A stretch of 64,000 nt of DNA from positions 921,261 through 985,260 of the forward strand of contig NZ_VDZH01000001.1 of assembly GCF_007673235.1 (NCBI RefSeq). The letters run 5' to 3'. Made by a program: the position numbers and the translations under genes. Under the pieces are notes generated by a model. It was not told where the DNA came from, ran no database searches, and saw only the letters and a program-made list of their open reading frames with translations. Numbering within the stretch: position 1 is the first letter of the stretch; each line of letters begins with the position of its first letter. Positions 1 to 9,215 of the stretch are shown one piece after another. Source of the DNA: Curtobacterium pusillum. Its GTDB lineage: Bacteria; Actinomycetota; Actinomycetes; Actinomycetales; Microbacteriaceae.

Positions 1-112
1 GGGTGTCGTGCCTCCCGTCCGAACGCCGCCGGACCGGACCCGAGCGGATCGGGACCCGACTCGACCCGACCGGCACCGGAGCCGGGCGGTTCCGCCCTCG
101 TCGGGGCGTCCA

Positions 113-493
113 TCATCCTCGCCGCCCGCGCGTGGACCAGAGCGACGCGGCGATCAGCAGCGGCTGGCCGAACAGCCGACCGATGCGCTTGACGTCCGAG
201 TCGAGGCCGAAAGCATCGCGGCGGTTCAACCACTGCGAGATGTTGCCGGGAAAGACCGCGACGAAGAACAGCGCCGCGACGGTGCCGACGACCCGCCGGC
301 TCCGGCGCGGTGCGAGGACGAGGGCGCTGCCGAGGCCGATCTCGGCGACGCCGGAGGCCAGCACCGTGGTGTCCTCGTCGAGCGGCACGAACTCCGGCAC
401 CTGAGCCCGGAAGTCCTGCCGCGCGAACGTGAGGTGGCTCGTCCCCGCGAAGACGAGGGCCAGACCGAGCAGGACACGGAGGAAGGAACGCAT
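113..493 (-). CDS. DoxX-like small membrane protein
   Basis: A 126-residue protein. The start MRSFLRVLLGLAL opens directly into a hydrophobic helix with a Gly-Thr-Ser-His-Leu turn after it. Two or three further hydrophobic stretches follow (around residues 45-62, 70-82 and 108-118). Size and helix layout fit the DoxX/DoxX-like family of four-helix integral membrane proteins, whose biochemical role is mostly unsettled; some members belong to thiosulfate-oxidation or redox complexes. The ATG at 493 was chosen because the membrane helix begins at once, although the open frame runs further upstream. No partner gene lies next to it, so its role here is unknown. Confidence 0.7.
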   Translation of the reverse strand: MRSFLRVLLGLALVFAGTSHLTFARQDFRAQVPEFVPLDEDTTVLASGVAEIGLGSALVLAPRRSRRVVGTVAALFFVAVFPGNISQWLNRRDAFGLDSDVKRIGRLFGQPLLIAASLWSTRGRRG

Positions 494-643
494 GCCTCCA
501 TCGTGCCCGTCCGAGGCGACCGCGGTCCGGCAGCGCTCCGAACCGGACAGACACACGCCCGTCCGTGCGCGCGCCCGCCCCCGCGCCCGCACCCGCGCGC
601 CCGCGCCCCCGGGCCCCCGCGCATCCGAGGTAGATTCACGTGC

Positions 644-979
644 ATGGGAGGAGCCTCGCGAGACCACGAGCCACCCGCTGCTCCGGCGACGTTCGCGGTG
701 CTGCTCGGGCCGGTCGCGTTCTACATGGGGATCATCGTCCCCGCGGCGTCGATGGGACGGCACGTGCTGCTCGGGGCGGCGTTCGGCGTGGTGTGCGTGC
801 TGAGCGGCTGGCGGGCCCTGTCGATCGCCGGACACCGCAGGATCGCGGTCCGGGTCTGGTCGTGGATCGGGATCGTGATCGGGGCGCTCGGCCTCGTGAT
901 GCTCGTGTGGCAGCTGCTCGTCATCGCCACCGGGGGCGCGTTCCCGCCGCCGTTCTGGTCGCCGTACGCGCACCGATGA
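644..979 (+). CDS. small membrane protein, unknown function
   Basis: A 111-residue protein with three hydrophobic segments (roughly residues 14-33, 38-52 and 68-93) separated by short charged loops with Arg/His. It ends in a Pro-rich tail. I recognise no family. The ATG at 644 is the last methionine before the first membrane segment; the frame stays open far upstream, but that part reads as Arg/Pro-rich noise typical of GC-rich non-coding sequence. It is divergent from the DoxX-like gene across about 150 bp. Confidence 0.5.
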   Translation: MGGASRDHEPPAAPATFAVLLGPVAFYMGIIVPAASMGRHVLLGAAFGVVCVLSGWRALSIAGHRRIAVRVWSWIGIVIGALGLVMLVWQLLVIATGGAFPPPFWSPYAHR

Positions 980-1038
980 CGCCGGCGCGGTCGCGGTTTC
1001 GCGCTCAGCGACAGATCACGCCGGCGATGCCCCGTGAA

Positions 1039-1084
1039 GTGTCGCTCAGCACGAAATCCACCGAACGACACCGCCGAACGACAC
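1039..1084. repeat. intergenic repeat unit with CCGAACGACAC direct repeats
   Basis: The 11-mer CCGAACGACAC occurs twice, at 1061-1071 and 1074-1084. GTGTCG at 1039-1044 is the reverse complement of the CGACAC end at 1066-1071, so the first copy can fold as a hairpin. It sits between the stops of two convergent genes and could be a repetitive extragenic element or a weak terminator. Confidence 0.4.
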
Positions 1085-1111
1085 CACCCACGCCCGCGCG
1101 CGCACCCGCCC

Positions 1112-1603
1112 TCACCACCCGAGCGTGCCCGCCCCGCCCTTGAACGGCCCCACGACACGGGACGTGATCCACCCGCCGTAGAAGTCCCCGTCCTGCGCCT
1201 GCACCACCTCGCCGCCGACCTCGCACGAGTCCATCGCCGACGGGTAGATCGCCACCCGGTCACGCAACGACTCGTACCCGGGCATCGGCGTCGGGTAGTT
1301 CCACGCTGCCCGCGGAGCCACCACCCCGTCCCCACCCACGACGTCGAAGTACCGCGCCCGCCCCTTGAACTCGCACATGCTCGACCCCTCGGCCGGCCGG
1401 AGCTCCAGGTCGGCCATCGGCAGGTAGTACACCGGCGGGTGCGAGGTCTCCAGCACCCGCACCGCATCGGTCGTGTCGGCGATCACGACACCCCCGAGCC
1501 GCACCCGCACACGCTCGCGGACGGGTTCGACGGCGGGCGGGCGTGGGTAGTCCCAGACTGATTCCTGTCCGGGGCCGGGTTCGGTTCGGTTCGGTCGACG
1601 CAT
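1112..1603 (-). CDS. DUF427 domain protein
   Basis: A 163-residue protein. The DUF427 core is clear: a strand ending in VRVLETSHPPVYYLP, then the conserved segment with CEFKGRARYF around residues 90-100, then AWNYPTPMPGYE and VAIYPSAMDSCEV. DUF427 proteins are small single-domain beta-rich proteins found widely in actinobacteria and fungi with no established activity. The N-terminal 30 residues are Pro/Arg-rich and may not all be real; a later GTG could be the true start. Confidence 0.8.
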   Translation of the reverse strand: MRRPNRTEPGPGQESVWDYPRPPAVEPVRERVRVRLGGVVIADTTDAVRVLETSHPPVYYLPMADLELRPAEGSSMCEFKGRARYFDVVGGDGVVAPRAAWNYPTPMPGYESLRDRVAIYPSAMDSCEVGGEVVQAQDGDFYGGWITSRVVGPFKGGAGTLGW

Positions 1604-1787
1604 GCTCCCCGTCTACCCCAAGACCCTGTACCCCACGACCCCGCCTGGAGGCCCGGCACCCGTCCGCCCCGCCGCCCCGGCCCGCCACCTGGTCCCGCCC
1701 CGCGCGGGGCGCGCCCCGTGGTGCGGCCCGCCGCCACGCCTGCTCCGCCACCGCGCGCCGAACGCCCGCAGGGTGCAGAGTGGGCGC

Positions 1788-3200
1788 GTGACGACGACGA
1801 CACGCACCCTCTTCCGACGGAAGCCGATCGAGACGATCGACGACGAGACCGGTGGCGAGGGCGGCCTGAAACGCCATCTCGGCCTCTGGCAGCTCACCGC
1901 GATCGGCATCGGCGGCATCATCGGCGCCGGGATCTTCACCCTCGCGGGTACGGTCGCGAACGGCATCGCCGGCCCCGCGGTGCTCATCAGCTTCCTCGTC
2001 GCCGGGGTCGCGAGCGCCGCCGCCGCCCTGTCGTACGCGGAGTTCGCCGGCCTCATCCCGAAGGCCGGCAGCGCGTACACGTACGGCTACGCGGTCCTCG
2101 GCGAGATCGTCGGGTGGTTCATCGGCTGGGACCTGCTGCTCGAGTACACCGCGATCGTGGCGGTGGTCGCGATCGGCATCTCCGGCTACGTCGGGTTCCT
2201 GGTCGGCCAGTTCGGCATCGACCTGCCCGCCTGGATGCTCGGCGCGCCCGGCACCGGCGACGGCCACGTGATCGACGTCTTCGCGATCATCCTCTGCCTG
2301 CTCACCGCGTTCGTCCTCACGCGCGGCATCCGCAGTGCGGCGCGGTTCGAGTTCGTCGCCGTCGGCATCAAGGTCGCCCTCGTCGTGCTCATCGTCGTGC
2401 TCGGCGTGTTCCACATCAACAGCGCGAACTACTCCCCGTACTTCCCGTTCGGCTTCGGCGGCGTGATGACCGGCGCCGCGACGGTGTTCTTCGCGGTGTT
2501 CGGCTACGACGCCATGTCGACCGCGGCCGAGGAGTCCACCGACGCCCGGAAGCACATGCCGAAGGCGATCCTGCTCTCCCTCGGCATCTCGATGGTCCTG
2601 TACGTCCTGGCGACCCTCGTGCTGACGGGCATGCAGAAGTACACCGACATCGACCCGGCCTCTGGATTCTCGTCGGCGTTCGCGTCGGTCGGCCTCGGCG
2701 GCGTGGCGAACGTCATCGCGATCGGCGCCATCGTCGGCATCATCACCGTCCTCGTGACGTTCATGCTCGGTGCCTCCCGCGTCTGGTTCTCGATGAGCCG
2801 CGACGGACTCATGCCGAAGTGGTTCGCGAAGACCGACCCGAAGCGCCACGTCCCCACCCGCGTGACGTGGATCCTGGGCATCGCCTCGGCGGTCCTGGCG
2901 GGCGTCCTGCCGATCGGCGTCGTCGCCGAACTGACGAACATCGGCATCCTGCTCGCGTTCGTGGTCGTCTGCTCCGCGGTCATCGTGCTCCGCTACCGCC
3001 AGCCCGACCTCGACCGGCAGTTCAAGCTGCCGTTCATGCCGGTCATCCCGATCATCGGCGTCATCGCGTCGCTGTGGCTCGTCACGTTCCTGCAGTGGGA
3101 GACCTGGGTCCGCTTCGCGATCTGGTTCGCGATCGGCCTCGGCGTGTACTTCGGCTACTCCCGGAAGCACAGCAAGCTCGCCGAGCACGCCGACCGCTGA
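1788..3200 (+). CDS. APC-family amino-acid permease
   Basis: About 470 residues with 12 predicted membrane helices, in the inner membrane. Helix 1 carries the APC hallmark GIGGIIGAGIFTLAG, which lines the substrate site in this superfamily; SYAEFAGLIPKAGSAYTYGY (helix 3) and FFAVFGYDAMSTAAEE (helix 6) also match. The pattern is closest to cationic-amino-acid-transporter-type permeases, but the substrate cannot be read from sequence. I start at the GTG at 1788 because helix 1 and the preceding basic segment follow at normal spacing and the upstream frame is Pro/Arg-rich noise. No clear Shine-Dalgarno is present, so the mRNA may be leaderless. Confidence 0.88.
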   Translation: MTTTTRTLFRRKPIETIDDETGGEGGLKRHLGLWQLTAIGIGGIIGAGIFTLAGTVANGIAGPAVLISFLVAGVASAAAALSYAEFAGLIPKAGSAYTYGYAVLGEIVGWFIGWDLLLEYTAIVAVVAIGISGYVGFLVGQFGIDLPAWMLGAPGTGDGHVIDVFAIILCLLTAFVLTRGIRSAARFEFVAVGIKVALVVLIVVLGVFHINSANYSPYFPFGFGGVMTGAATVFFAVFGYDAMSTAAEESTDARKHMPKAILLSLGISMVLYVLATLVLTGMQKYTDIDPASGFSSAFASVGLGGVANVIAIGAIVGIITVLVTFMLGASRVWFSMSRDGLMPKWFAKTDPKRHVPTRVTWILGIASAVLAGVLPIGVVAELTNIGILLAFVVVCSAVIVLRYRQPDLDRQFKLPFMPVIPIIGVIASLWLVTFLQWETWVRFAIWFAIGLGVYFGYSRKHSKLAEHADR

Positions 3201-3433
3201 CCCGCCCCCGCCCCGCCCGCTCCCCCTTGCGCGAGACCGCATGGCCCCGCACCGGACCGCAACCGGCGTGCGGGTGACCGCAGCGGCACCGTGGCGGAAC
3301 CGCACGCGTCCCGCACCGTCTGACCGCACTTCCCAGTCCTGACGCGTAGACCCCCCTTCCAGGGGACAGAACCCCGGCATCCGGCTGCCTAGCCTCGTGA
3401 CACCCACTCACGAGAAGGACGGCCGGCGACCCG

Positions 3434-4213
3434 ATGGTCAAACACTTGCTGATGATCGCGGCGATCGCGGTGCTCTCCGCCGGGCTGAGCCTGACCGCCG
3501 TGAGCACCGCGGAGTCCGGCGAACCCGACCCCACAGGGAGCGCCGTGCCGACCCGTTCAGCGAGTTCCGTCCCCACCCTCCCCGACCTCGGCGCTCCCAC
3601 GTTCGAGGAGGACTTCGACACCCCGGCTGCAGCCGGCGGCCCCTTCGCCGCGACGTACGCGCAGTCCTGGCAGCCGTACCCGGACGGCATGGGCGGGAAG
3701 TACTGGTCCGGGAAGATCATCAGCGCCCACGACGGCTCCATGGACGTCGCGATGGACGGCGAGCACGGTGCAGCCGGCACGTTCGGCACACCGACCGGCG
3801 CGTGGACGCACGTCGGGGGCACCTTCAGCATCCGGGCGCGAGCGACGGGCGGTGGCGACAACGGGCTCGCGGTGATGCTCTGGCCGACGTCGGACGACTG
3901 GTCGGAGGGCGAGCTCAACTACCCCGAGGGGAACTTCGACGGCGCGGTGCACGCGTTCCACCACCTGATGGTGCCCGGACACGAACAGGAGAAGGTGTCG
4001 TACACCGCGGACGTCTCCTGGCGCGACTGGCACACGTACACGACGCAGTGGGTGCCGGGGAAGTACGTCGAGTACTACCTCGACGGCAGGCTCGTGATGT
4101 CCGTGACGCACGACGTCCCGACCACCCCGCACCGGTACATGTTCCAGATCGGCAACTGGGGGTCGAGTGGGCACCTGCTGATCGACTGGGTTCGGACCTG
4201 GGACCGGACCTGA
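3434..4213 (+). CDS. secreted glycoside hydrolase family 16-like protein
   Basis: 259 residues with a signal sequence (MVKHLLMIAAIAVLSAGLSL) and a Thr/Ser/Pro linker to about residue 55. A GH16-type beta-jelly-roll follows. The active-site region reads SEGELNYPEGNF at about residues 156-167. GH16 enzymes normally have E-[ILV]-D-x-x-E, with the first Glu as nucleophile and the last as acid/base; here both Glu are kept but the middle Asp is Asn. Downstream WHTYTTQWVPGKYVEYYLDG is the usual GH16 strand pair. Family members cut beta-glucans or related polysaccharides outside the cell; the substrate is not readable. The Asp-to-Asn change could lower or alter activity. Confidence 0.8.
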   Translation: MVKHLLMIAAIAVLSAGLSLTAVSTAESGEPDPTGSAVPTRSASSVPTLPDLGAPTFEEDFDTPAAAGGPFAATYAQSWQPYPDGMGGKYWSGKIISAHDGSMDVAMDGEHGAAGTFGTPTGAWTHVGGTFSIRARATGGGDNGLAVMLWPTSDDWSEGELNYPEGNFDGAVHAFHHLMVPGHEQEKVSYTADVSWRDWHTYTTQWVPGKYVEYYLDGRLVMSVTHDVPTTPHRYMFQIGNWGSSGHLLIDWVRTWDRT

Positions 4214-4217
4214 CCGC

Positions 4218-4667
4218 TCAGCCGTCGCGGCGGTGCTTGCCCTTCGCCGCGGTCGGATCAGCCATCGGGTGGTTCCGGAACCACCGGAGGAGTTCCCGCG
4301 ACCGGCTCGAGTCCGCACTGCGGTCCCCGGTCTCGAGGAAGTCGCTGAACCCCTCGGGCACCGCGGCCCCGTCGGCGTCCCGGTCGTACGCCATCGACCA
4401 CTCGGGGAAGCGCCGCGTGTGGATGCTCTCCTCGGCGAGCAGTCGGACGTCGTCGTGCCGGTCGTCCGCGAGGATGCGCTGGTACGTCGACAGCACCGCG
4501 TCGTACGGACCCTCGAGCAGCTGCATGAACCGGCCGTTGCGGTGGACGAGGAGCCCGGTGAGCCCGTCGGCGGTGTTCCGCGAGCGGGCGTGTTCGAGCA
4601 CCCCTTCGAGGGCGTCGTCGTCGAACGGCTCGGCGGCCGAACTCATGTAGACGAGTGACTGCAGCAT
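4218..4667 (-). CDS. BLUF-domain blue-light sensor
   Basis: 149 residues, almost entirely one BLUF domain. The flavin-site Tyr is Y7 in MLQSLVYMSS. The central part DGLTGLLVHRNGRFMQLLEG contains the conserved Asn and Gln that rearrange on blue-light absorption by FAD, and FPEWSMAYDR carries the conserved Trp/Met region. There is no output domain beyond about 45 C-terminal residues, so this is a short-type BLUF protein that probably acts by binding a partner. The nearest neighbours offer no obvious partner. The ATG at 4667 places the Tyr where the family expects it. Confidence 0.9.
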   Translation of the reverse strand: MLQSLVYMSSAAEPFDDDALEGVLEHARSRNTADGLTGLLVHRNGRFMQLLEGPYDAVLSTYQRILADDRHDDVRLLAEESIHTRRFPEWSMAYDRDADGAAVPEGFSDFLETGDRSADSSRSRELLRWFRNHPMADPTAAKGKHRRDG

Positions 4668-4736
4668 GCCCTCGATCCTGCACGGTCGGACGCGTCGCCG
4701 ACGCCCCCAGAACGGGCTGCCCGCCAGAATGGTCGG

Positions 4737-4931
4737 ATGGTCCTCCGCACGCTGATCGCGTACGCCGTCGTCACGGTCGTGGTGGCCGGTCTGGTGTCGA
4801 CGCTGCTCGCGTGGTGCTCGGTCCGCCAGCCCGTCCTCGTGTTCGTGGTCGCCGGCGCCGTGGGCTTCGCCGTGGCCCACGCGTCGCTCCGGCACCGCTG
4901 GCACCAGCACTCAGCGCGTGAGCGCGACTGA
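4737..4931 (+). CDS. small two-helix membrane protein
   Basis: 64 residues with two hydrophobic stretches (about 4-24 and 30-47) and a short basic C-terminal tail. No family recognised. It is divergent from the BLUF gene, about 70 bp away, and could share its promoter region, but nothing further links them. Short size and GC bias make the call moderate. Confidence 0.45.
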   Translation: MVLRTLIAYAVVTVVVAGLVSTLLAWCSVRQPVLVFVVAGAVGFAVAHASLRHRWHQHSARERD

Positions 4932-4945
4932 CGAGCGCGTCGGCT

Positions 4946-5254
4946 CTACCCCTCGCGCACCTCGCGCACGTTCTGCGCCTGCCACCCCACGGGCACCGAC
5001 TCGCGGAACGCCCGGAGTGCGTCCTCGTAGCTGCCGCCGGTCGCCTCGTGCGGCTTCGTGTCCCGCGCCCGGGCAACGGCACGCACGGTGGTCTCCCCCG
5101 TCGCCTTGCTCGTCACCGCGTTGATCTGCTGCAGCTCGAACCCGTCCAGGTCGAGCGCAGCGATCGCGGCCTGCCGAGCCGCCTCGATGTTGTCCCCGCT
5201 GCCCTCGGACTCTCGGGTCTCGGTCGATCGCAGTTCGCCTCGCATGGTCGTCAC
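4946..5254 (-). CDS. hypothetical protein, 102 residues
   Basis: A soluble, acidic-to-neutral small protein without signal or membrane segment. The middle (IEAARQAAIAALDLDGFELQ) reads as a helix and the next part (VTSKATGETTVRAVARA) as beta strands, suggesting a small alpha/beta fold resembling ribosome-associated or dodecin-like small proteins. That resemblance is only impressionistic. A second start at residue 4 is equally likely. Function unknown. Confidence 0.55.
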   Translation of the reverse strand: MTTMRGELRSTETRESEGSGDNIEAARQAAIAALDLDGFELQQINAVTSKATGETTVRAVARARDTKPHEATGGSYEDALRAFRESVPVGWQAQNVREVREG

Positions 5255-5278
5255 CGAACCAGTATGGCTCGGTCGGTT

Positions 5279-5827
5279 TCAGTCGAGCGGCGTCCAGTCG
5301 AGCACCTGGCCGTCCTCGGTGCACCAGGTGGTGTCCGCACCGTCCTCGTTGACAACGCCGTAGCTCGGCGCCCAGTACACGGCGTCGATGTCCTCCTGCT
5401 TCGGGAAGGTCCCGACGACGGTGCCGTTCGACACGTCCGGCTCGCCCGGGACGGGATCGACGTCGTTCGTCTCCGAGTTGAAGAGTCCGTACGTCGTGCC
5501 CGTGATGCTGTCGAACTCGATGTAGAGGCCGATGTGCTTCGTCTGGCCCTCGTTGCCGAGCTGGACCTCGTACGTGTTCCGCTGACCGCCGTCGTCGGTC
5601 GGGACACCCTTCCACTCGACCCGGTAGGCGTCGGCGGTCTCCTCCAGGGAGACACTGCCGCCGCCCGACGACAGGTGGCAGGACGCCTTGCCCGGCGTCG
5701 CCGCGGCCTTCGTCCGGGTCGGTGTCGGTGCGGCGTCTCCGGAGCCGCCGGCCGCGCACCCGGCGAGCACGGTGGTGAGCAGCAACGCGCCCGTCACCAG
5801 CGCGCCGGATCGTCGATGCATCCCCAT
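5279..5827 (-). CDS. putative lipoprotein
   Basis: 182 residues. A basic N-terminus, a hydrophobic helix and the lipobox LAGC (Cys at about residue 24) show export and lipid anchoring to the outer face of the membrane. A Thr/Ala/Pro linker leads into a beta-rich domain starting near residue 48 and ending in TTWCTEDGQVLDW. Two Cys in the mature domain could form a disulfide. The domain family is not recognised. Confidence 0.75.
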   Translation of the reverse strand: MGMHRRSGALVTGALLLTTVLAGCAAGGSGDAAPTPTRTKAAATPGKASCHLSSGGGSVSLEETADAYRVEWKGVPTDDGGQRNTYEVQLGNEGQTKHIGLYIEFDSITGTTYGLFNSETNDVDPVPGEPDVSNGTVVGTFPKQEDIDAVYWAPSYGVVNEDGADTTWCTEDGQVLDWTPLD

Positions 5828-5910
5828 GGTGTTCCCCCTGTGTCCCTGCGCCGGTTCTGCGCGGATCCACCGTAGCAGCGGGCGTCGGTGGCACCTGGCA
5901 GAGTTGACCC

Positions 5911-8900
5911 GTGCCCGCCGCCCCGATGATCGACGCCGTCGACGTCATCCGTTTCGTCGGGCCGCAGACCTTCGGCCGCGCCCGCGACCTCGTCCGCGCG
6001 GGCCTCGTCGACGACGCCGTCTGGCACGACGACGGCACGGTCACCGCGACGGTCACCGGGTCCACCGACGACCCGTACGAGCTCCGGGTCGAGACCACGC
6101 CGGCACGCGGCGAGTTCGTCCGCCCGGTCCGCAGCACCTGCACCTGCCCGATCGGCGGCGAGTGCAAGCACGTCGCTGCCGCCCTCCTCACGATCAACGC
6201 GCGCGCCCTGTCCGCGGCCGCCGGCCCACGCCCGGAAGCGCCGGCTCCGCCGCCTTCGGACTGGAGGCACGACCTCGCCCGCCTCGCCGGTGACGACGAG
6301 CAGGCGGTCACCCCGCAGGGCACCCCCATGGGCCTGCAGTTCGAGTTGCGTGACGCGGTCTCCGCCCGGCTCGCCTCGCGTGCGCGAGCCGCCGGTCGGG
6401 CGCTGCCCACTGCCTCGCGGTCGGTGCGACTCGGGGTCCGCCCGGTGACCCGCAGCGACGCCGGCAACTGGGTACGCGGGCAGTTGACGTGGGGCACGTT
6501 GCCGTACTCGATGAACCGGCTCGGGCTCTCCCCCGAGCAGCACGGCTGGTTCCTGCAGTTCGCCGCGCTCCACCGTGCCGGGCAGCTCGCTGGGCTCCCG
6601 GGCGAGGCCGACTGGGTGCACCTCGACGACTTCGGCAGCCCGTTGCTCTGGCCGTTGCTCGCGCAGGCGCCGGGCCTCGGCATCGCGTTCGTCACGGGCA
6701 AGCGCGAGGGCGGGGCGGTCCTCGGCGCCGAGGCACGGGTGATGCTCGACGTCGCGCGACAGGACGACGCGCTCGTGATCGGCGCGAGCACGGTGCTCGA
6801 CGGCCGCCCGATCCCCGAGGGCACCGCGCGGATGATCGGCGACCACGGCGTCTACGCCTTCCGCGAGAGCCCTGAGTTCCACGTCGTGTTCGCCCCGACG
6901 CCCGGCCCGGTGCCCGAGGACCAGCGCCGCATGCTCGTCGACGGCAGCCGCATCACCGTGCCCCGGGACGAGGTCGAGGAGTTCCTCGCCGACTGGTCCC
7001 CGAAGCTCCGCGGGGCGCTCGGCCTCGTCAGCTCCGACGGCTCGATCGAGCTCCCCGAGCGCACCCCGCCCGAGCTCGTGCTCACGGCCACGTTCGAGCC
7101 GGCCCGGGCTCCGCGGACGGACGACCGCGTGCACCTGCAGTGGCGCTGGCACGTCGACGGCCGCAAGGACCCGGTCGCACTGCACGGCCCCCTGCCGGAC
7201 CTGACCACCCTGCGGGCAGCGGACGACAGCGCCGGATCGGCAACTCCGGGCGGCGGACTGGACTGGTTCGCGGACGGCACCATCGACGGCGCCGACGTGG
7301 CGGTCTTCGCGAACGAACTCCTGCCGGAGCTGCCGTCGCTCGGCGTCCGCACGGTGGTACAGGGCGAACGCGTCGACTACGAACGCCTGACCGGGCGCCC
7401 GCACATCCGCGTCACGACGATGCCGTCCGACAAGCACGACTGGTTCGACCTCGGCATCTTCGTGACCGTCAACGGCAAGCAGGTGCCGTTCACACCGCTG
7501 CTCCGGGCGCTCGCGAAGCGCGACCGGCGGATGAAGCTCGTCGACAACTCGTACCTGTCGCTCGCCGACCCCGCGTTCGACCGGCTGAAGGAGCTCATCG
7601 AGGAAGCACGCGACCTCGACGAGTGGGAACCCGACCAGCCGATGACGGTCACACCGCTGCAGGCCGGCATCTGGTCGGAGTTCGACCAGCTCGCCGACGA
7701 GACCTCGCACGACGAGCGGTGGCAGGCGATCGCGTCGGGGCTGCTCGGCGCGACTCCCCCGGCGGACGTCACCGTGCCCGAGACGGTGCACGCCGAGCTC
7801 CGGCCGTACCAGCACGCCGGGTACGCGTGGCTGTCGTTCCTGATGGCGCACGGCATCGGCGGGGTACTCGCGGACGACATGGGCCTCGGCAAGACCCTGC
7901 AGGTGCTCGCGACGATCGCCGCCGCCCGGCAGTCGTCGCCGGAGGCGCCGCCGTTCCTCGTCGTCGCGCCGACCTCGGTCGTCGGCAACTGGGCGTCCGA
8001 GGCCGCGAAGTTCACGCCGGGCCTCCGCGTGACGACGGTGACCGCGACCTCGCTGAAGGACCCGGCCCGGGTGTCCCGCGCGGCTGCCGCGTCGGACGTC
8101 GTCGTGACCTCGTACGCGCTGCTGCGGCTCGACGCCCCGGCGTACACCGATCTGTCGTGGTCGGCCCTCGTGCTCGACGAGGCGCAGTTCGTGAAGAACC
8201 CGCAGTCGCAGACGCACCGGGCCGCGGTGGAGCTCCGCGCGCCGGTGAAGTTCGCGATCACCGGCACACCGCTCGAGAACGGACTGACCGACCTCTGGGC
8301 ACTGTTCCACGTCGTCGCGCCGGGGCTGCTGTCGTCGTGGTCGCGCTTCGGGGACGACTACGTGAAACCCCTCGCCTCCCCCGACCTCCGCGGCGCCGCC
8401 CGCCAGGAGCTCACCGAGCGACTCCGGCGACGCATCCGGCCGCTCATGCTGCGGCGGACGAAGGAGAGCGTCGCAGCGGACCTCCCGCCGAAGCAGGAGC
8501 AGGTCGTCCGGGTGACGCTCGACCCGGCGCACCGGGCCCTGTACGAGACGACGCTGAACCGGGAGCGCCTGAAGGTCCTCGACCTCATCGACGACCTCGC
8601 GCGGAACCGGATGATCGTCTTCCGCTCGCTGACCCTGCTGCGGATGCTGGCGCTGTCACCGGCTCTGGTCGACGGTTCACGGGAGGACCTGTCGTCCGCG
8701 AAGCTCGACCTGCTGCTCGACGAACTCGAACAGCTCGCCGCCGAGGGCCGTCGTGCCCTGGTGTTCAGCCAGTTCACGTCGTTCCTCCGCATGGTGGCCA
8801 CCGCCCTGGACGACCGGGGCGTCGGCTACGAGTACCTCGACGGCTCGACCAGACGCCGGCCCGAGGTCATCGACCGCTTCCGGAACGGCACCGCCCCGGC

Positions 8901-9198
8901 GTTCCTCATCTCGCTCAAGGCCGGCGGGTTCGGGCTCACCCTGACCGAGGCGGACACCGTCTTCGTGCTCGACCCGTGGTGGAACCCCGCTGCCGAGAAC
9001 CAGGCGGTCGACCGCACTCACCGCATCGGGCAGACCCGGTCGGTGAACGTGCAGCGGTTCATCGCGGAGGACACCATCGAGGAGAAGGTCCTCGCCCTTG
9101 CGTCGAAGAAGGCCGAGCTGTTCGCCACGATGATCGACGACGACGCCCTGTTCGCCGACGACCTGACGGCCGACGACATCCGCTCCCTGCTGGAGTGA
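5911..9198 (+). CDS. SWIM zinc-finger SNF2-family helicase
   Basis: 1095 residues. The N-terminus has a SWIM zinc finger (C77, C79, C85, H87 in CTCPIGGECKH). A long middle segment of the type found in bacterial SNF2 proteins follows. The C-terminal half is a complete SNF2/SF2 ATPase: Walker A with K661 in DDMGLGKT, motif II DEAQ at about 756, motif III-like ITGTPLENGLTDLW, and the second lobe with FSQFTSF, LKAGGFGLTLTEADTV and DRTHRIGQ. Family members translocate on double-stranded DNA; bacterial SWIM-SNF2 proteins have no firmly assigned role. The gene stands alone on its strand. An ATG five codons in is an alternative start. Confidence 0.92.
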   Translation: MPAAPMIDAVDVIRFVGPQTFGRARDLVRAGLVDDAVWHDDGTVTATVTGSTDDPYELRVETTPARGEFVRPVRSTCTCPIGGECKHVAAALLTINARALSAAAGPRPEAPAPPPSDWRHDLARLAGDDEQAVTPQGTPMGLQFELRDAVSARLASRARAAGRALPTASRSVRLGVRPVTRSDAGNWVRGQLTWGTLPYSMNRLGLSPEQHGWFLQFAALHRAGQLAGLPGEADWVHLDDFGSPLLWPLLAQAPGLGIAFVTGKREGGAVLGAEARVMLDVARQDDALVIGASTVLDGRPIPEGTARMIGDHGVYAFRESPEFHVVFAPTPGPVPEDQRRMLVDGSRITVPRDEVEEFLADWSPKLRGALGLVSSDGSIELPERTPPELVLTATFEPARAPRTDDRVHLQWRWHVDGRKDPVALHGPLPDLTTLRAADDSAGSATPGGGLDWFADGTIDGADVAVFANELLPELPSLGVRTVVQGERVDYERLTGRPHIRVTTMPSDKHDWFDLGIFVTVNGKQVPFTPLLRALAKRDRRMKLVDNSYLSLADPAFDRLKELIEEARDLDEWEPDQPMTVTPLQAGIWSEFDQLADETSHDERWQAIASGLLGATPPADVTVPETVHAELRPYQHAGYAWLSFLMAHGIGGVLADDMGLGKTLQVLATIAAARQSSPEAPPFLVVAPTSVVGNWASEAAKFTPGLRVTTVTATSLKDPARVSRAAAASDVVVTSYALLRLDAPAYTDLSWSALVLDEAQFVKNPQSQTHRAAVELRAPVKFAITGTPLENGLTDLWALFHVVAPGLLSSWSRFGDDYVKPLASPDLRGAARQELTERLRRRIRPLMLRRTKESVAADLPPKQEQVVRVTLDPAHRALYETTLNRERLKVLDLIDDLARNRMIVFRSLTLLRMLALSPALVDGSREDLSSAKLDLLLDELEQLAAEGRRALVFSQFTSFLRMVATALDDRGVGYEYLDGSTRRRPEVIDRFRNGTAPAFLISLKAGGFGLTLTEADTVFVLDPWWNPAAENQAVDRTHRIGQTRSVNVQRFIAEDTIEEKVLALASKKAELFATMIDDDALFADDLTADDIRSLLE

Positions 9199-9215
9199 CG
9201 CCGCCGGCCGGGTGG

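Noticed and set aside
1260..3407. Long minus-strand open frame opposite the amino-acid permease
   Set aside because: It is an Arg/Asp/Glu/His-rich antisense frame with no motif, a usual by-product of GC-rich third positions in the real gene on the plus strand.
5794..8532. 912-codon minus-strand open frame opposite the SNF2 gene
   Set aside because: Composition is Arg/Glu/Val/His noise and the plus strand carries a complete helicase with all motifs.
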